Origin: Selaginella moellendorffii
Taxonomy: Eukaryota; Streptophyta; Lycopodiopsida; Selaginellales; Selaginellaceae
Reading direction: 5' to 3'
Assembly: GCF_000143415.4 (NCBI RefSeq)
Contig: NW_003314267.1
Location: 765,394 to 829,393, forward strand
Length of the DNA: 64,000 bases
Shown: positions 1 through 10,737 of the stretch, in pieces
How positions within the stretch are numbered: position 1 is the stretch's first letter
Layout of the letters: each line of letters opens with the position of its first letter
Position numbers and translations under genes: made by a program
The notes under the pieces: model-generated
What the model was told of the DNA's origin: nothing
Seen by the model: the letters and a program-made list of their open reading frames with translations, nothing else
Databases searched by the model: none

Positions 1-589
1 TGGATTTTCAAATAGAAAGAGGTTTTAGTATGCAGGATGGTGTTCTTCAAAGAAATGATTCTAGCATATTCAGTTTCCTCAACAAACAAAATCACCAACT
101 CTAATTATATTTCACCTTCAAGTCTAACCAAATAGCTTCATGGATGCAATGAATTTCCTAGTACAAAAACATCACTATCACCTTATAGACTGCCACTTCT
201 TTTAGAACCTCCACCAAAAATCCCACCACTACTGCTGGAGGATATACACTTGGACAACTCCATCATTGAAGGTCATTTACAAATTGGTTTTATGATCGTG
301 AATGCAGAAAGTACACCAGTTTCTAAAGATGCTCCCGAGTGACAAAATGAAGTTGACAGTGATAGCACAGCTCTAGATCCCACACCTCGACATTCAACAT
401 GAGCATAGAAGCCTACACAAGCAATTCTATATTCTCATGCATATGCAGCATGGGTACAACGTTTTCATTAGTAAGCCACGATGAGAGCCAAATACACTAC
501 TCGGTTAGAGAACAATTCTAGGATATTAGTTCTTCCCAAAGAAGTACGTACAGGATTAGCAATTGTGCCATGCAAATAGGTCCACAAAC

Positions 590-1967
590 TCAAGTACCAA
601 GAGACAGATGAGATAGAACGGTATAAAGCACATCTAGTAGCTAAAGGATACAAACAATATGTAGAGATTGATTACCATGAGATTTTCTCACATGTAGTCA
701 AGATGTTTTTTATATGCAATTGCTAATCCCTTGAATCTGGGCTTAGAGCAGATGGCTATGAAGAATGCATTTTTAAATGGGGAACTTGAACGACTGGTGT
801 ACATGCATACCACCATGTTTTGAAGTACGAGGAAAAAAACACTATATGTGCGAACTTAAGAGAAAACTTAAGCAATCTCCTAGGATATGGCACAATACAT
901 TGAATAAATTCTTTTTGACGCTTGGTTTTTCCAGCACAGAAGTAGATTAGAACCTCTACCATTATATTCATGATTCCTTTCTAATTCTGGTCTGTGTCTA
1001 TGTTGATCGTATAGTGGCAGGGAAGACAGAAATTTTAGCATGGCTTAAGGCACAATTATCTCAGAAAGTAAGGATGAAACTTGGGTAAGCTTTCATTCTG
1101 CCTTGCCACAAAATACTACGTGTTCATCAACATATATATATTGTAAACTTTGTAAAAAAGTATCAATAGCTTTTTACACAGCACAATGCTCCTACACTTG
1201 CACTACAATGCTACAAATTATCAAAAGTACATGCTTCACATTTTGAGGGTGAAAAGCAGGAGATGGCAATGCTACCATACCAGAATATAGTTGGAGCACT
1301 CATATACTTAGCCACAGCAAGCTGTCGCGACATAGCAGCAGTAGTCTCTCAAGTATGCCAGTTCATGCAAGATCCAGGGAAGCATGATTGGTATGTGGTG
1401 GAGTGTATCTTCAACGATGTGAAGCAAACAGCAACACTCTACATTGAGTACAAGAGCACAACATCTGGGGAAATTGGATCAGAAGGTGTGATACCTCATG
1501 GTATGGTGGATGCAGATCTGGCAGGAGATCTTGATGATTGATGATTTACAACCAGGTACATTTTTAAGTTTTCTTATCGTGGCACAGTCAGAAGCAAAGA
1601 ATGGTCGCATTATCCACATGTGAGGCAGAGTACAATGCTGTGACAGAAGCAGTGAAGGAAGCACTCTGGATTTGGAGGTTAGTCCGGGATATTGTTTTGT
1701 CGAAGGCAACACAGTGTGTCTACAGGCAGTACACCACCGCAAACAAGCATTTCAACATGCTCCATTACTTCATTCAGGAGTGAGTTGAACAAGAGGAGAT
1801 CTTACTAAAGCACATATCAACAACCAATATGGTTGCTGATCTACTCACAAAAACTATTTTTCCTATCCAACAGTTCGCGAGACTTCGATCCAAGCTAGGC
1901 TACATCAGCCAAGGGGGAGTAAGAAGCATGCGATCAGACCTTCAACCAGAATCTGATCGAAGGGGAG
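590..1967 (+). mobile_element. Decayed Ty1/copia retrotransposon, 3' half of pol
   Basis: Broken reading frames on the plus strand match the end of a copia polyprotein. Near 610-720 is the start of reverse transcriptase (ERYKAHLVAKGY, then IDYHEIFSHVVK). Near 990-1015 the catalytic box reads YVDR instead of YVDD. At 1263-1541 is the RT/RNase H connection (LPYQNIVGALIYLATA) and at 1601-1700 the RNase H signature STCEAEYNAVTEA. Near 1830 is the usual C-terminal VADLLTK. Several stops and frameshifts interrupt it, so it is inactive. A polypurine stretch (about 1959-1967) precedes a TGTTGGAG sequence typical of an LTR start. Upstream sequence (1-590) probably holds more of the element but is too decayed to assign. 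Family identity is fairly certain from these motifs. Confidence 0.75.
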
Positions 1968-2045
1968 TGTTGGAGTAGGACCGTGATCGAAGGCAAGACT
2001 GAAGGTGCTTGAGCTTGTATAAAACCAACAGAGGTTTTAGGCTTA
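1968..2045 (+). repeat. Start of the copia 3' LTR, truncated
   Basis: The sequence begins TGTTGGAGTAGG immediately after a purine-rich tract and the end of copia pol, as expected for a 3' LTR. No matching 5' LTR lies in the window and the LTR seems cut off where TPR-like coding sequence begins at about 2050. The right end is approximate. Confidence 0.45.
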
Positions 2046-2049
2046 ATTA

Positions 2050-2480
2050 AACATTTTGATCGGGCTAGAAGGATTTACTCACACTTCCCAGAAGCATCAA
2101 CTTCTTTGGCAGAAACTTATGCCCATCTTGGACATATCTACTTGGCGACAGGGAAAAGCAAGACCGCAGTATTGATTCTTTCGCATGGTGTGCAACTTAT
2201 AAAAGATAAATTTGGCATGGATCATCGGAGACATGCTAAACACAATGGGGATTGCCAAAAGGAACCTGGACCTTTCTTCCGAGCAATTTGAGTGAGCAGA
2301 GGCAGAGCATTTGGGTGCTGGACATCCAAGCACAGCAAAGGCAATACTACTTGCTCAACTGGTAAAACTTTGTCTTGGTTTTGTCTTTCTGTAGCTTGAA
2401 ACTCGCTCTTTGCAGGGACGAATGCGAGATGGAGATTCTGGAAGGACAGCCGGACACAGGACCCAACGAAAGTGGTTTTA
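2050..2480 (+). pseudogene. Fragment of a TPR-repeat protein gene
   Basis: The plus strand encodes a TPR-like stretch (AETYAHLGHIYLATGKSKTA) followed by RNLDLSSEQFE, then a TGA in frame at about 2292, then EHLGAGHPSTAKA. A plausible short intron lies at about 2361-2416 (gtaaaa to gcag), followed by a few more codons before homology fades. The helix-pair spacing and the GHPSTA signature resemble the kinesin-light-chain-like TPR proteins of plants, but the match is to the repeat type only. There is no start, an in-frame stop and mixed frames, so this is a gene relic, perhaps cut off by the copia element on its left. Confidence 0.4.
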
Positions 2481-2595
2481 CGGCGTTGTATGATTTTATG
2501 TTTCCCTGGCTATTGTCCTCATGAGATGAAACCACGGATTTCCAAGGAGATTATCAAAAGTTTGTTTCGTAGACTAAATTCACTTAGTAACATTC

Positions 2596-2790
2596 TTGTC
2601 AAGAACTACTAGTAACTATAGGCAAGGTTCTTGCTGTTCATGGATTCTTGGCGGCATCGTTTCCTCGCTTTGATCGCAATGCCCAACACCAGATTAATCT
2701 GACGGCTAGTCTTGAGCCTCTGGTGTGTTTTCTACCCAGCACACCCAAGCAAATCAATCAAGCAACTGCCCTATTCCTCGTTGACTGCAT
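2596..2790. repeat. Decayed partial duplicate of the PPR gene 3' end
   Basis: This stretch repeats, with substitutions and several deletions, the sequence of about 2934-3175, the 3' end of the minus-strand PPR gene next to it. Shared blocks include TTGTCAAGAACTACTA, TTTCTTGCTGTTC-like sequence, GCATCGTTT and CCCAAGCAAATCAATCAAGC. It is in the same orientation, so it reads as an old tandem duplication of the terminal exon. It carries no open frame. Confidence 0.7.
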
Positions 2791-2933
2791 TGCTGGGAGA
2801 AGGGGATAACGTAGCTTCTCTAGGCAATGATCGATTTGTTTCCTATTTGGGTCTTATGATATTTGGATTACAATTTATTCCTCATGTCCAGAACTCATGG
2901 GAAAGATGCTTGAGAGAAGCACACAAGACTTTG

Positions 2934-5192
2934 TCAAGAACTACTAATAACACTATAGGAGAGTTTCTTGCTGTTCGAGAGAAGCACATATGGCGCAGAG
3001 GTCTCGGGCTCCAGTTTCACCACATGCTTGGCAGCATCGTTTGCTCCCTTAGCATCGCAATGCCCCAACACCGACGTCCAGTCTTGAGCCTCCGGAACAT
3101 ATGGCATGTTTTGTATAAGATCACGGGCATCCCCCAAATGCCCGGCACGCCCAAGCAAATCAATCAAGCAACTATACTGCTGCTTGGAGGCCTTCCGTCC
3201 TTGATCGATCTCCAAAAAGTTGAAGTACTTGCATCCTTCCTGGAGGCTCCCAACGTGACTCCGGCCTAGCAACAGGCAAGTGAAGGATACCTCATCGGGC
3301 TTCACTCCCTCGAGCTGCATTGCCTGGAACAGGTCCAAGGACGTTCCACGCTGTGCCTGCATTGTCAGCATGGTGTTCCACGTAATCACGTCACGGCGTG
3401 GCATCTCACGAAACGTTTTCCAGGCTAGCTGCGGATGCCCGTATTGGGCATATGCCACCAGCATGGCGTTCCATGCCGATGTGTTAACTCTTGGCATGCT
3501 CAAGAACAACTGCAATGCTTCCTCTAGCTGGCCAGATTGGGCATAAGCTCCTAACATTGCTGTCGTTGCGATTTCGTCTTTATTTGGGGTGTCGTGATAC
3601 AGACTTCTTGCTATTTCAAAATGACCTTTAGCGGCATAAGCTGCAAACAAAACTGTCCAGGAGATTGTGTCTCGGTTAGGCATAAGATTAAACACAAAGT
3701 TTGTAGTTTCTAAATCAGAGATCTGAGCGTAAGAGTACAAAAGTACGTTCCAGGCGATTTGATCGTGCTCTGGCATTGAATCAAACACAGCTTTAGCTCG
3801 AAAGAGATCCCCGACGATAGCAAATCCCGTTAGCATTTCGGTGCCAGATACCACGTCTTTGGATGGCATTGAGCTGAACAGATGCATAGCCTCGTCGAGG
3901 TTCCTTCCAGTGGAAGAATAGACAGCCAACATAGAATTTAGCGAGAAGAGATTCACATCCTGCATTTTCTTGAAGAAAGCCTCGGCCTTTTCGAGATCGC
4001 CACTCTTTGCAAAGCCGCTGAGCATCAGATTCCAGGAAACCATGTCCAGCACGGGCATTTGCTCGAAGAATCCCACCGCTTGATCCAAATTCCCAGACTT
4101 TGCGAGCGCCGACAAGAGAGTGTTGTACGAAACAAGGTCTCTCTCCGCCATGGCATCAAACAAGCTCCTCGCCTTGTGGATGTAGTTATTCCTGGCATAT
4201 GCCGACAGCAGAGTATTCCAAGACACAAGGTCTTGCTTTGGAATCCCATCGAAGATCCTCTTGGCATCTTCCACGAACCCATTGTCCGTGCACGCGGCAA
4301 GGATGGCGTTCCACGATAGCGTGTCCCATTCGGGCATATTCCCGAACACGAGTCTTGCCTGGTTTAGATTCCCAGAGTTCCCGTACGCCGCCAGGATGCC
4401 GTCCCACGAGAGAAGGTCCACGTACGACATCGTGTCGTACAGGGTTTTTGCTTTGGCAGCATCGCCGTGCCGGCCGTACACCGACAGCATTGTGTTACAG
4501 GTGACAAGATCTTTGTCGGGGATCTTGTCAAAGAGGACGGTCGCCTCGTGTACGTGCCCCCTCTGGGCATATGCTGTTAGCATCGAGTTCCATGATACGA
4601 GGCTCCAGTAGGGCATCGAATGGAACAAATCTCTAGCTTTTTCAAGATGTCCGTTTTGCGCATACGCAGCTAACAGGGCATTCCATGACACGAGATCCTT
4701 TTGGGGCATTTGATCAAACACAAGCTTTGTTGTGTGAATATCCCCAGATTGGGCATATGCCGTGAATAAGGCTGTCCACGAGATGATATCCCGTTGCGGC
4801 ATTTTGTCAAATAAGACTTTTGCTTCTTGGGCCAAGCCGTCTCTGGAATATGCCGAGAGCATTGCGTTCCATGAGACGTAGTCTTTAGTCGGCATCTGCT
4901 CGAAGATTCGCCTGGCCTGTGTGATATGCCCGCGTTGGGCATACGCTCCAAGCATGAGATTCCAGGAGAAGCTGTCCTTGGTGGGCATGGTGTTAAAGAT
5001 GTGACTTGCGCTGTCGAGGCAGCCGAGCCTTCCAAACATCTGGACGAGCATGTTTGAGACGAGGAGCCATTCCTTGGGGGAGAGCCTGCGCTGGTAATCG
5101 CGGGAGACAATGTGGGCGTGAGCATTGTGAGCATCTGGCAATGTCTTGGAGGACTTGATTCTATGTATACAATCCGAAAGCTCCAATGGCAT
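2934..5192 (-). CDS. PPR protein with 18 consecutive 31-residue S-type motifs
   Basis: A single uninterrupted frame of about 752 residues. The first ATG in frame is at 5192; the longer open frame upstream begins at a TTG and was not used. Pentatricopeptide motifs of 31 residues run head to tail (pattern SWNxMLxAYAxxGxxxxA, then LFDxMPxxD) about 18 times. They are followed by a longer P/L-like pair (LEGVKPDEVSFTCLLLG) and an E-type region (DWTSVLGHC). The protein stops soon after APYVLLSN, so the E region is short and there is no DYW deaminase domain. Plant PPR proteins bind organellar RNA, one motif per base, and PLS-type members act in C-to-U editing. A clear transit peptide is not obvious. 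It is divergent from the next PPR gene, with 160 bp between the two start codons. Confidence 0.88.
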   Translation of the reverse strand: MPLELSDCIHRIKSSKTLPDAHNAHAHIVSRDYQRRLSPKEWLLVSNMLVQMFGRLGCLDSASHIFNTMPTKDSFSWNLMLGAYAQRGHITQARRIFEQMPTKDYVSWNAMLSAYSRDGLAQEAKVLFDKMPQRDIISWTALFTAYAQSGDIHTTKLVFDQMPQKDLVSWNALLAAYAQNGHLEKARDLFHSMPYWSLVSWNSMLTAYAQRGHVHEATVLFDKIPDKDLVTCNTMLSVYGRHGDAAKAKTLYDTMSYVDLLSWDGILAAYGNSGNLNQARLVFGNMPEWDTLSWNAILAACTDNGFVEDAKRIFDGIPKQDLVSWNTLLSAYARNNYIHKARSLFDAMAERDLVSYNTLLSALAKSGNLDQAVGFFEQMPVLDMVSWNLMLSGFAKSGDLEKAEAFFKKMQDVNLFSLNSMLAVYSSTGRNLDEAMHLFSSMPSKDVVSGTEMLTGFAIVGDLFRAKAVFDSMPEHDQIAWNVLLYSYAQISDLETTNFVFNLMPNRDTISWTVLFAAYAAKGHFEIARSLYHDTPNKDEIATTAMLGAYAQSGQLEEALQLFLSMPRVNTSAWNAMLVAYAQYGHPQLAWKTFREMPRRDVITWNTMLTMQAQRGTSLDLFQAMQLEGVKPDEVSFTCLLLGRSHVGSLQEGCKYFNFLEIDQGRKASKQQYSCLIDLLGRAGHLGDARDLIQNMPYVPEAQDWTSVLGHCDAKGANDAAKHVVKLEPETSAPYVLLSNSKKLSYSVISSS

Positions 5193-5249
5193 TTGTGTGC
5201 ATTTGAAACTCCCGAGCCCTGACCACTTTTGAGCTCTCGAGCTGAAAAA

Positions 5250-5308
5250 GTCAATCCATGTCAACTCCGTCAATGCAATGTGTCAATCCGATGTCAATGA
5301 GAGTCAAT
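5250..5308. promoter_or_regulatory. Cluster of GTCAAT repeats between two divergent PPR genes
   Basis: GTCAAT occurs at 5250, 5269, 5282, 5293 and 5303, with GTCAAC at 5260, giving spacings of 9-13 bp. The reverse complement holds the TTGAC core bound by WRKY factors; the copies at 5250 and 5303 read TTGACT, a full W-box. The cluster fills the 160-bp gap between the two start codons and is the only obvious candidate for a shared promoter. Function is inferred. Confidence 0.45.
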
Positions 5309-5352
5309 AAAAGTCTTTAAAGACTGTGTTGGACTTTCGACATCGCTCTCTC

Positions 5353-6969
5353 ATGAGCGGGACTAGTCACTTTCTGACGCTTTCTTCACCCCATTCGATT
5401 TCTTCCGCCAGACTAGACCAAGATCACCATCCGTTGTGTGACCGCGATTGCGATCCTCCTCCACAAGACGAGTTCTCGCGTGAGGATCTCCAGGAACTTC
5501 TAAGTAGAAAGGATCCAGCCATCTACACTCACCTCCTCCAACAATGTGGGAGCGCGAAGGCTCTCAGCGCAGGGAGATTGATCCACTCCCACATCGCCAG
5601 CAGCGGCAAGCTCGCCCTCACGCGCCTCGCAAACCACGTCATGATCATGTATAGACAATGCGGGCAACTGGAAGAAACTCTCGCCATCTTCAACGATCTG
5701 AAAACAAAGAACGTTTACTCATGGAACATCATGCTGGGCGCCTTCGCGGACAAGCTCCAGATTCATCACGCAAAGCAAATCTTCGACCAAATGCCCGAGC
5801 GGAGCATCGTGTCATGGAACTCTATGCTCGCGGCATATACCCAGGCGGGGCATCTGTCCGCGGCGCGCGGTATCTTCCTTGCCATGCCGCGGCACGACGT
5901 GGTGACGTGGAATGCGCTGGCCTCGGGCTACCGCGACGCCGGCGAGCCGCACGGCGCTGTCGAGGTCTACTTGACCATGCTGCTCGACGGGGCGTGCCGC
6001 CCGGACCGCGTGAGCTTCATTGGTGCGCTGGACGCGTGCGGGAGAGCGGGGAATATCCTCTGCGGCGAGAGCATCCACGCCAACGCCGTGGAGGCGGGCT
6101 TCGCATTGGCGGTCAGCGTGTGTACCGCGGCGGTGGACATGTACGGCAAATGCCGCCGCGCGGATCGTGCCAGAGCGGTGTTTGACGCGGCTCCGTACAA
6201 GAGCGCCATCTTGTGGACGGCAATGCTGGCGGCACACGCCGCCGCCGGTGACGTGGATGCCGCGCGGTATCTCTTCGATGCCATGCCGTACGAGAGGAGC
6301 GTGGTGCCATGGACCGCCATGGTGGCCGGCTACTCGCAAAACGGCCATGGCCTCGACGCACTGCGACTCTTCCGCACGATGGACCTGGAGGGCGTGGCGC
6401 CCAACCGGGTAACTTTCATCACTGTGCTAGATGCTTGTTCGTTGGTACCGGCATTTACCCCGGGTAGAATCGTCCATGGTGAAATCCTCAACCGGGGCAT
6501 CTCACTTGACGTGGTGCTGGGGACGTCGCTAGTGGGGATGTATGCCCAGTGTGGGCATCTGGAGTACGCGAGGGATCTCTTCGATTCGCTTCCCGCCAGG
6601 AGCTTGATCTCGTGGAACTGTATGATCTCGGGCTATGCGCGGGGCGGCCACGCCGATCAATGCCTCGATCTCCTCCAATCGATGCAAATCGAGAGCGCTG
6701 CGTCGCCCTGCCGATCGACCATCATCAGCATTCTGTTCGCTTGCAGCCACGGCGGGGCGCTGGATCGAGGGCTGGAGCTGTGGCGATCGATGGAGATGGA
6801 CCTGGCGATCGATCGAGAGTTTGATCACTACGTGAGCCTGCTAGATCTGCTGTGCCGGTCGGGGAAGATGGAGATTGCCCGAGACGTGGTGGAAGGGATG
6901 CCCTACAAGCCCGACTCCATCGCATGGACCACATTCCTCGGCTCTTCTAGCATCAACGGTGGCGATTGA
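5353..6969 (+). CDS. PPR protein (PLS class, short E region, no DYW)
   Basis: Intronless frame of 538 residues. The open frame extends upstream to a GTG at 5326, but the first ATG is at 5353 (MSGTSHFLTL). The N-terminus is rich in Ser, Arg and Pro and could be an organellar presequence. Typical plant PPR landmarks follow: GRLIHSHIASSGK, several VSWNxMLAAYxxxGH motifs, MYGKC and MYAQCGHLEYARDLFDSLP, and the late ACSHGGALDRG block. It ends at the E-like segment PDSIAWTTFLGS, so the C-terminus is shorter than in full E or DYW proteins. GC content is much higher in the 3' half than in the divergent PPR gene beside it. Expected role: organellar RNA binding. Confidence 0.88.
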   Translation: MSGTSHFLTLSSPHSISSARLDQDHHPLCDRDCDPPPQDEFSREDLQELLSRKDPAIYTHLLQQCGSAKALSAGRLIHSHIASSGKLALTRLANHVMIMYRQCGQLEETLAIFNDLKTKNVYSWNIMLGAFADKLQIHHAKQIFDQMPERSIVSWNSMLAAYTQAGHLSAARGIFLAMPRHDVVTWNALASGYRDAGEPHGAVEVYLTMLLDGACRPDRVSFIGALDACGRAGNILCGESIHANAVEAGFALAVSVCTAAVDMYGKCRRADRARAVFDAAPYKSAILWTAMLAAHAAAGDVDAARYLFDAMPYERSVVPWTAMVAGYSQNGHGLDALRLFRTMDLEGVAPNRVTFITVLDACSLVPAFTPGRIVHGEILNRGISLDVVLGTSLVGMYAQCGHLEYARDLFDSLPARSLISWNCMISGYARGGHADQCLDLLQSMQIESAASPCRSTIISILFACSHGGALDRGLELWRSMEMDLAIDREFDHYVSLLDLLCRSGKMEIARDVVEGMPYKPDSIAWTTFLGSSSINGGD

Positions 6970-7256
6970 CGGAATTTGGCGGCTAGGAAGTTGGCGGCCA
7001 GTCCTCCACGTGGCACTATCTTGTGCGTTGGTGATGTTTTGGGATTCCCGTGGTAGAATGGCGAGCGAGTTAAACGAGCAATGGCCGCAGGGTTTAATCA
7101 ATTTGTCCGTCCGTGGAGTAGCAGCTTGATGCTACTGCTGATTTTGGTTTGATTTGTGAAGAAACAGGCGCTGCGATCGCTCGATCTGTAAGTTCATCGA
7201 TCTTTTCACCGTTTGGTCACGGAATCTTTCTCCGTGTAGAAAGAGGCCGCGATTAA

Positions 7257-8650
7257 ATGGTCGAGATGCAGTCGCTTAAGGGCAATGCGATGAAGCCCAA
7301 GGGAAGGACGAAGTTTTTCTCGGTTTTGCTGGGCATCTTGTTTGTGGCGATGGGACTTGGTAAGAATCATACAGGCTTTCTCTCTGCAAAAACAAAATCT
7401 TTTGCTGTTGCAGCCGCGTTTTCCCAGCTCCTCTTTCTCGGGAGAATTGATGATCCTGGCAGTACGTACTCTTTCTTCCGTGGTTCTCTCCGTGTGATCA
7501 GTTTTCTTTACTTGTGCTTAGGTGATTCGCGCTGGAAGGATGACAAAGAAGCTAGATTGCTTCGCATAGGTCTCGTGAGTTTCTTTATCCAAGATCAGAG
7601 TTCTATGGTTTCTAACTTTGTTTCCTCCATAGGTGAAACCCGAAGTCCTAAACTGGTCTCCCAGAATCACTTTGCTACACAAGTTTTTGAGCGCGGAGGA
7701 ATGCGATTACTTGATAGCCATTGCCGGGCCGAGGTTGGCGAAGTCCACAGTCGTAGACACAAGCACAGGCAAGGCAAGGCATGTCTAAACTCGAAAAGTA
7801 AAACACTCCTCTTTTGCATGAAAACTTATACTAGTTTTATGGAGCAGGGAATCGAGAGCAAGGTCCGGACGAGTACAGGAATGTTTCTAAGCAACTATGA
7901 CAGACGTTATCCCATGATTGAGGTCTGCTCTTTGAGATCACAAGGACGTTGTCATGGTTTTTGATCTTCTTCTCGTTCTGGTTCTTTGTGTTTCCAGGCA
8001 ATAGAGCGTCGTATTGCTGTTTACTCCATGATCCCTGTGGAGAATGGTGAACTCCTCCAAGTTTTGCGGTAATTTCTATCTTTCGAGTGTTTGAAAGTCA
8101 TTTTTCTTTCTGAGTCGATTTTTGTCCTCGTAGCTATGAGCCGAATCAATACTACAAGCCTCATCACGACTATTTCTCAGACCAGGTTGCTTTTAGCGTA
8201 GATTTTATTTTATTTCTCATACTTCTTCGTGCCAGTTTAATCTAAAACGAGGAGGCCAGCGCGTGGCAACGGTTCTTATGTATCTCAGCGACGTCGAGGA
8301 GGGAGGAGAGACCATATTTCCATCGGTACAGTGTCTACTTCTCAAAATGCTCTACAAGTATTCATTCCTATCAATCTTTTTGTTTCCAAAGGTTGGGGAT
8401 GGCGAGTGCGAATGCGGCGGCGAGCTTAGAAAAGGATTGTGCGTGAAGCCAAGGAAAGGCGATGCCATCCTATTCTGGAGCGCTGTAAGTAGTGTTGCTT
8501 GTCAAAGGATTTTCTTGAAAGGCTTTTGATTGGTTTTTCCAGGCTCTTGATGGAAATGTCGATAGCAACAGTCTCCATGGAGGCTGTAGTGTTTTGCGAG
8601 GAGAGAAATGGTCCGCCACAAAGTGGCTGAGACAATCAAGATTCAGCTAA
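7257..8650 (+). CDS. Prolyl 4-hydroxylase, catalytic alpha-subunit type
   Basis: Ten exons give 277 residues: 7257-7359, 7414-7461, 7522-7574, 7633-7773, 7848-7922, 7998-8068, 8134-8185, 8236-8325, 8392-8484, 8543-8650. All junctions keep frame. A membrane anchor (residues about 19-34) suits a type II ER/Golgi protein. The Fe(II)/2-oxoglutarate dioxygenase core has the metal ligands in PHHDYF (HxD) and in SLHGGC (second His), with the 2-oxoglutarate lysine in GEKWSATKW. Other family marks are RTSTGMFL and ATVLMYLSDVEEGGET. The enzyme hydroxylates proline in cell-wall glycoproteins such as extensins and AGPs. Intron 4 (7774-7847) has a GC donor (AAG|GCAAGG); the other introns are GT-AG and 48-76 bp long. 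Length matches plant P4H enzymes (about 280-300). Confidence 0.93.
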
Positions 8651-10737
8651 AAGCTCTAGCACAAGTTTTGTTGTGACATACCATGAAACACTGTAAATAC
8701 ATATTCATACATACATAAAAATTTTAATTACTCTTGATATTAAAAGTTTAGCGGACGAGCATGGCAGTGGCATTAGGATGAACAGCTAAACCCTAAAAAA
8801 CATGTATGTACGTATGAAATATCACAATCCAAGCCAATGCAATATATAATAGGCACTCCAAAAAACATGTATGTATGTATGAAAGGTATGGAAGACTAGA
8901 GGAAGATTATGTTATGGCCATTATTATTATTATCCAAGTCAGATAACTACTAAAGATGCCTAATAAAGAGTGACTAAGTATTCATTGAGTTTATGAAAAT
9001 TCTTCCTCATCCTGTTAAGCATATTTGTAAGACATTTATTCCAATTAAGTTTAGGCTTTTATTTATGACAATTATAATTCATATACAAAATCTATGAGGA
9101 AATTTTATAATTAATGCTATATAAAGTGGAGTGTAACATTTTCATACTTACTTAAGGAAAATTTTTACAATGCTAAATTCAAAATAATTTACTAAAGTTT
9201 TAATAACTATATATAGCATTAATTTATAAAATTTCTTTAGAATAATTAAAGATATCTTTTTAAACCTAAATTTGTAAATAAAAATTTTTTAAACTATTTA
9301 TAAAAACCTTCTATGAAGTTTTTATTTTCAAAATAAATTTATTTATTATTAAAGACCTTCTTTTTATTTTTAAAATTTAAGGTGTCACATATATTAACTA
9401 TAAATAAATAAATAATTTTTTAAAGGTAATAGTTGCATGATAAAACCATAATAAAGCTTCAAATAGAAATAGACTTCTCACCTCGTGATGAAGAAAAATC
9501 ACCTTTGAAGTGTGTAATTGAATTTCCACTCAGTTGTAGATAATATGGTAATGCTTAATTGGGTGATAATTGAACTTTAAATAATATAGGTAAACCCTAA
9601 CTTAATAAACACAAAAATTTTCTAAGTGTTAGACTTTTATATCAAAATATTTTAAAAAAACAAAATTGATATTTCTATTTATATAGAGAATTATCTTAAG
9701 TTGCTAAAATATTTGCAATAACAATCACATAATTACTATATGCATTTAATAGTAAAGTGATATTTCTTAGTTTATTTGTAAAATATTATTTTACAATATA
9801 AAATGAAAGATTTTAACCACTAAGTGTGTGACTAATACAATTAAAGTTTTTATTATTTAGGCAAAAGTATTCTTATTATTAAAAAAACTAGTTTAAATTA
9901 TTATACTAACAACAATTCTTTATTTCTTGGACTTTAAAATTCCTTTTATATTTATATTTTGCCAAATCTCATATCATTTATTTATAAATATTTATGAAAC
10001 CATTTATTTAATTATGTAAGATCGAGATTATAAAGTTAATAGAAAAGCTAGAATTAGTCGATGATCCTCATGTAAAATAATGGAATGACTTTATAAGGGG
10101 AGAATAAATAGAAAATAAAATATTTTTATAAAACATATTAAAAACACTTTTATATTTTAATAATGAACTTATTATTTGAGAACAGTATAATATCACACAT
10201 GCTAGATGAAGAAGTAAAGTGAACTTTTGAGAATGTTCCCAAGTTTAGCTATAATGCTTATGCATATGCTAATTTTATAATATAAATTGTTAAATTAATC
10301 ATAAATATTTGGAAAATATATAATAAGCAAAGAAATTTGGTAACATTTAAAATTCATGATAGTTTTTAAGAAATGATGACAGACTAAAACTCTTAAATAG
10401 TTTTTTTTTCATTGTCAACAAAATTGATAAATGATGACTTTGTAAATGGTATCAAGAAAGGAGATATTTTATAATCTTGAAACAATATCCATTACAATTA
10501 AAACTTGTTACATTTTTTGTCCATAATCTCATATGCTATATCCAATACCTTTACTTGACTAACTTAGATGATGGATGTTTTCACCTCAGCTTCAAATTGC
10601 TTGAACAAGTCATGAACATGAGAAGGAAAAGAAAAATTCACTTCACTATATATCACTATATCGTACGTACTATGGAAGTACGATCAAGGAGTAGTACAAG
10701 GTGAGCATATATTCCCCTTCTCTTCTAGGGATTTGTT
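8651..10737. other. AT-rich intergenic region without a gene
   Basis: About 2 kb of strongly AT-rich sequence with no coding frame or RNA gene that I can support. Near 8797-8885 a short direct repeat (AAAAAACATGTATGTA, two copies about 60 bp apart) stands out. The base composition resembles the AT-rich blocks at 41.7-44.2 kb and 63.1-63.9 kb, suggesting decayed repeat DNA. The last part (about 10650-10737) probably holds the promoter and leader of the GRDP gene. Confidence 0.6.

Noticed and set aside
5250-5308. Regularly spaced GTCAAT units considered as a CRISPR-like array
   Set aside because: Units are 6 bp and spacing about 10 bp in plant nuclear DNA; a promoter motif cluster fits better.
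5812-6348. 178-codon minus frame and several others antisense to the second PPR gene
   Set aside because: High-GC shadow of a real PPR frame; no motifs or start context.
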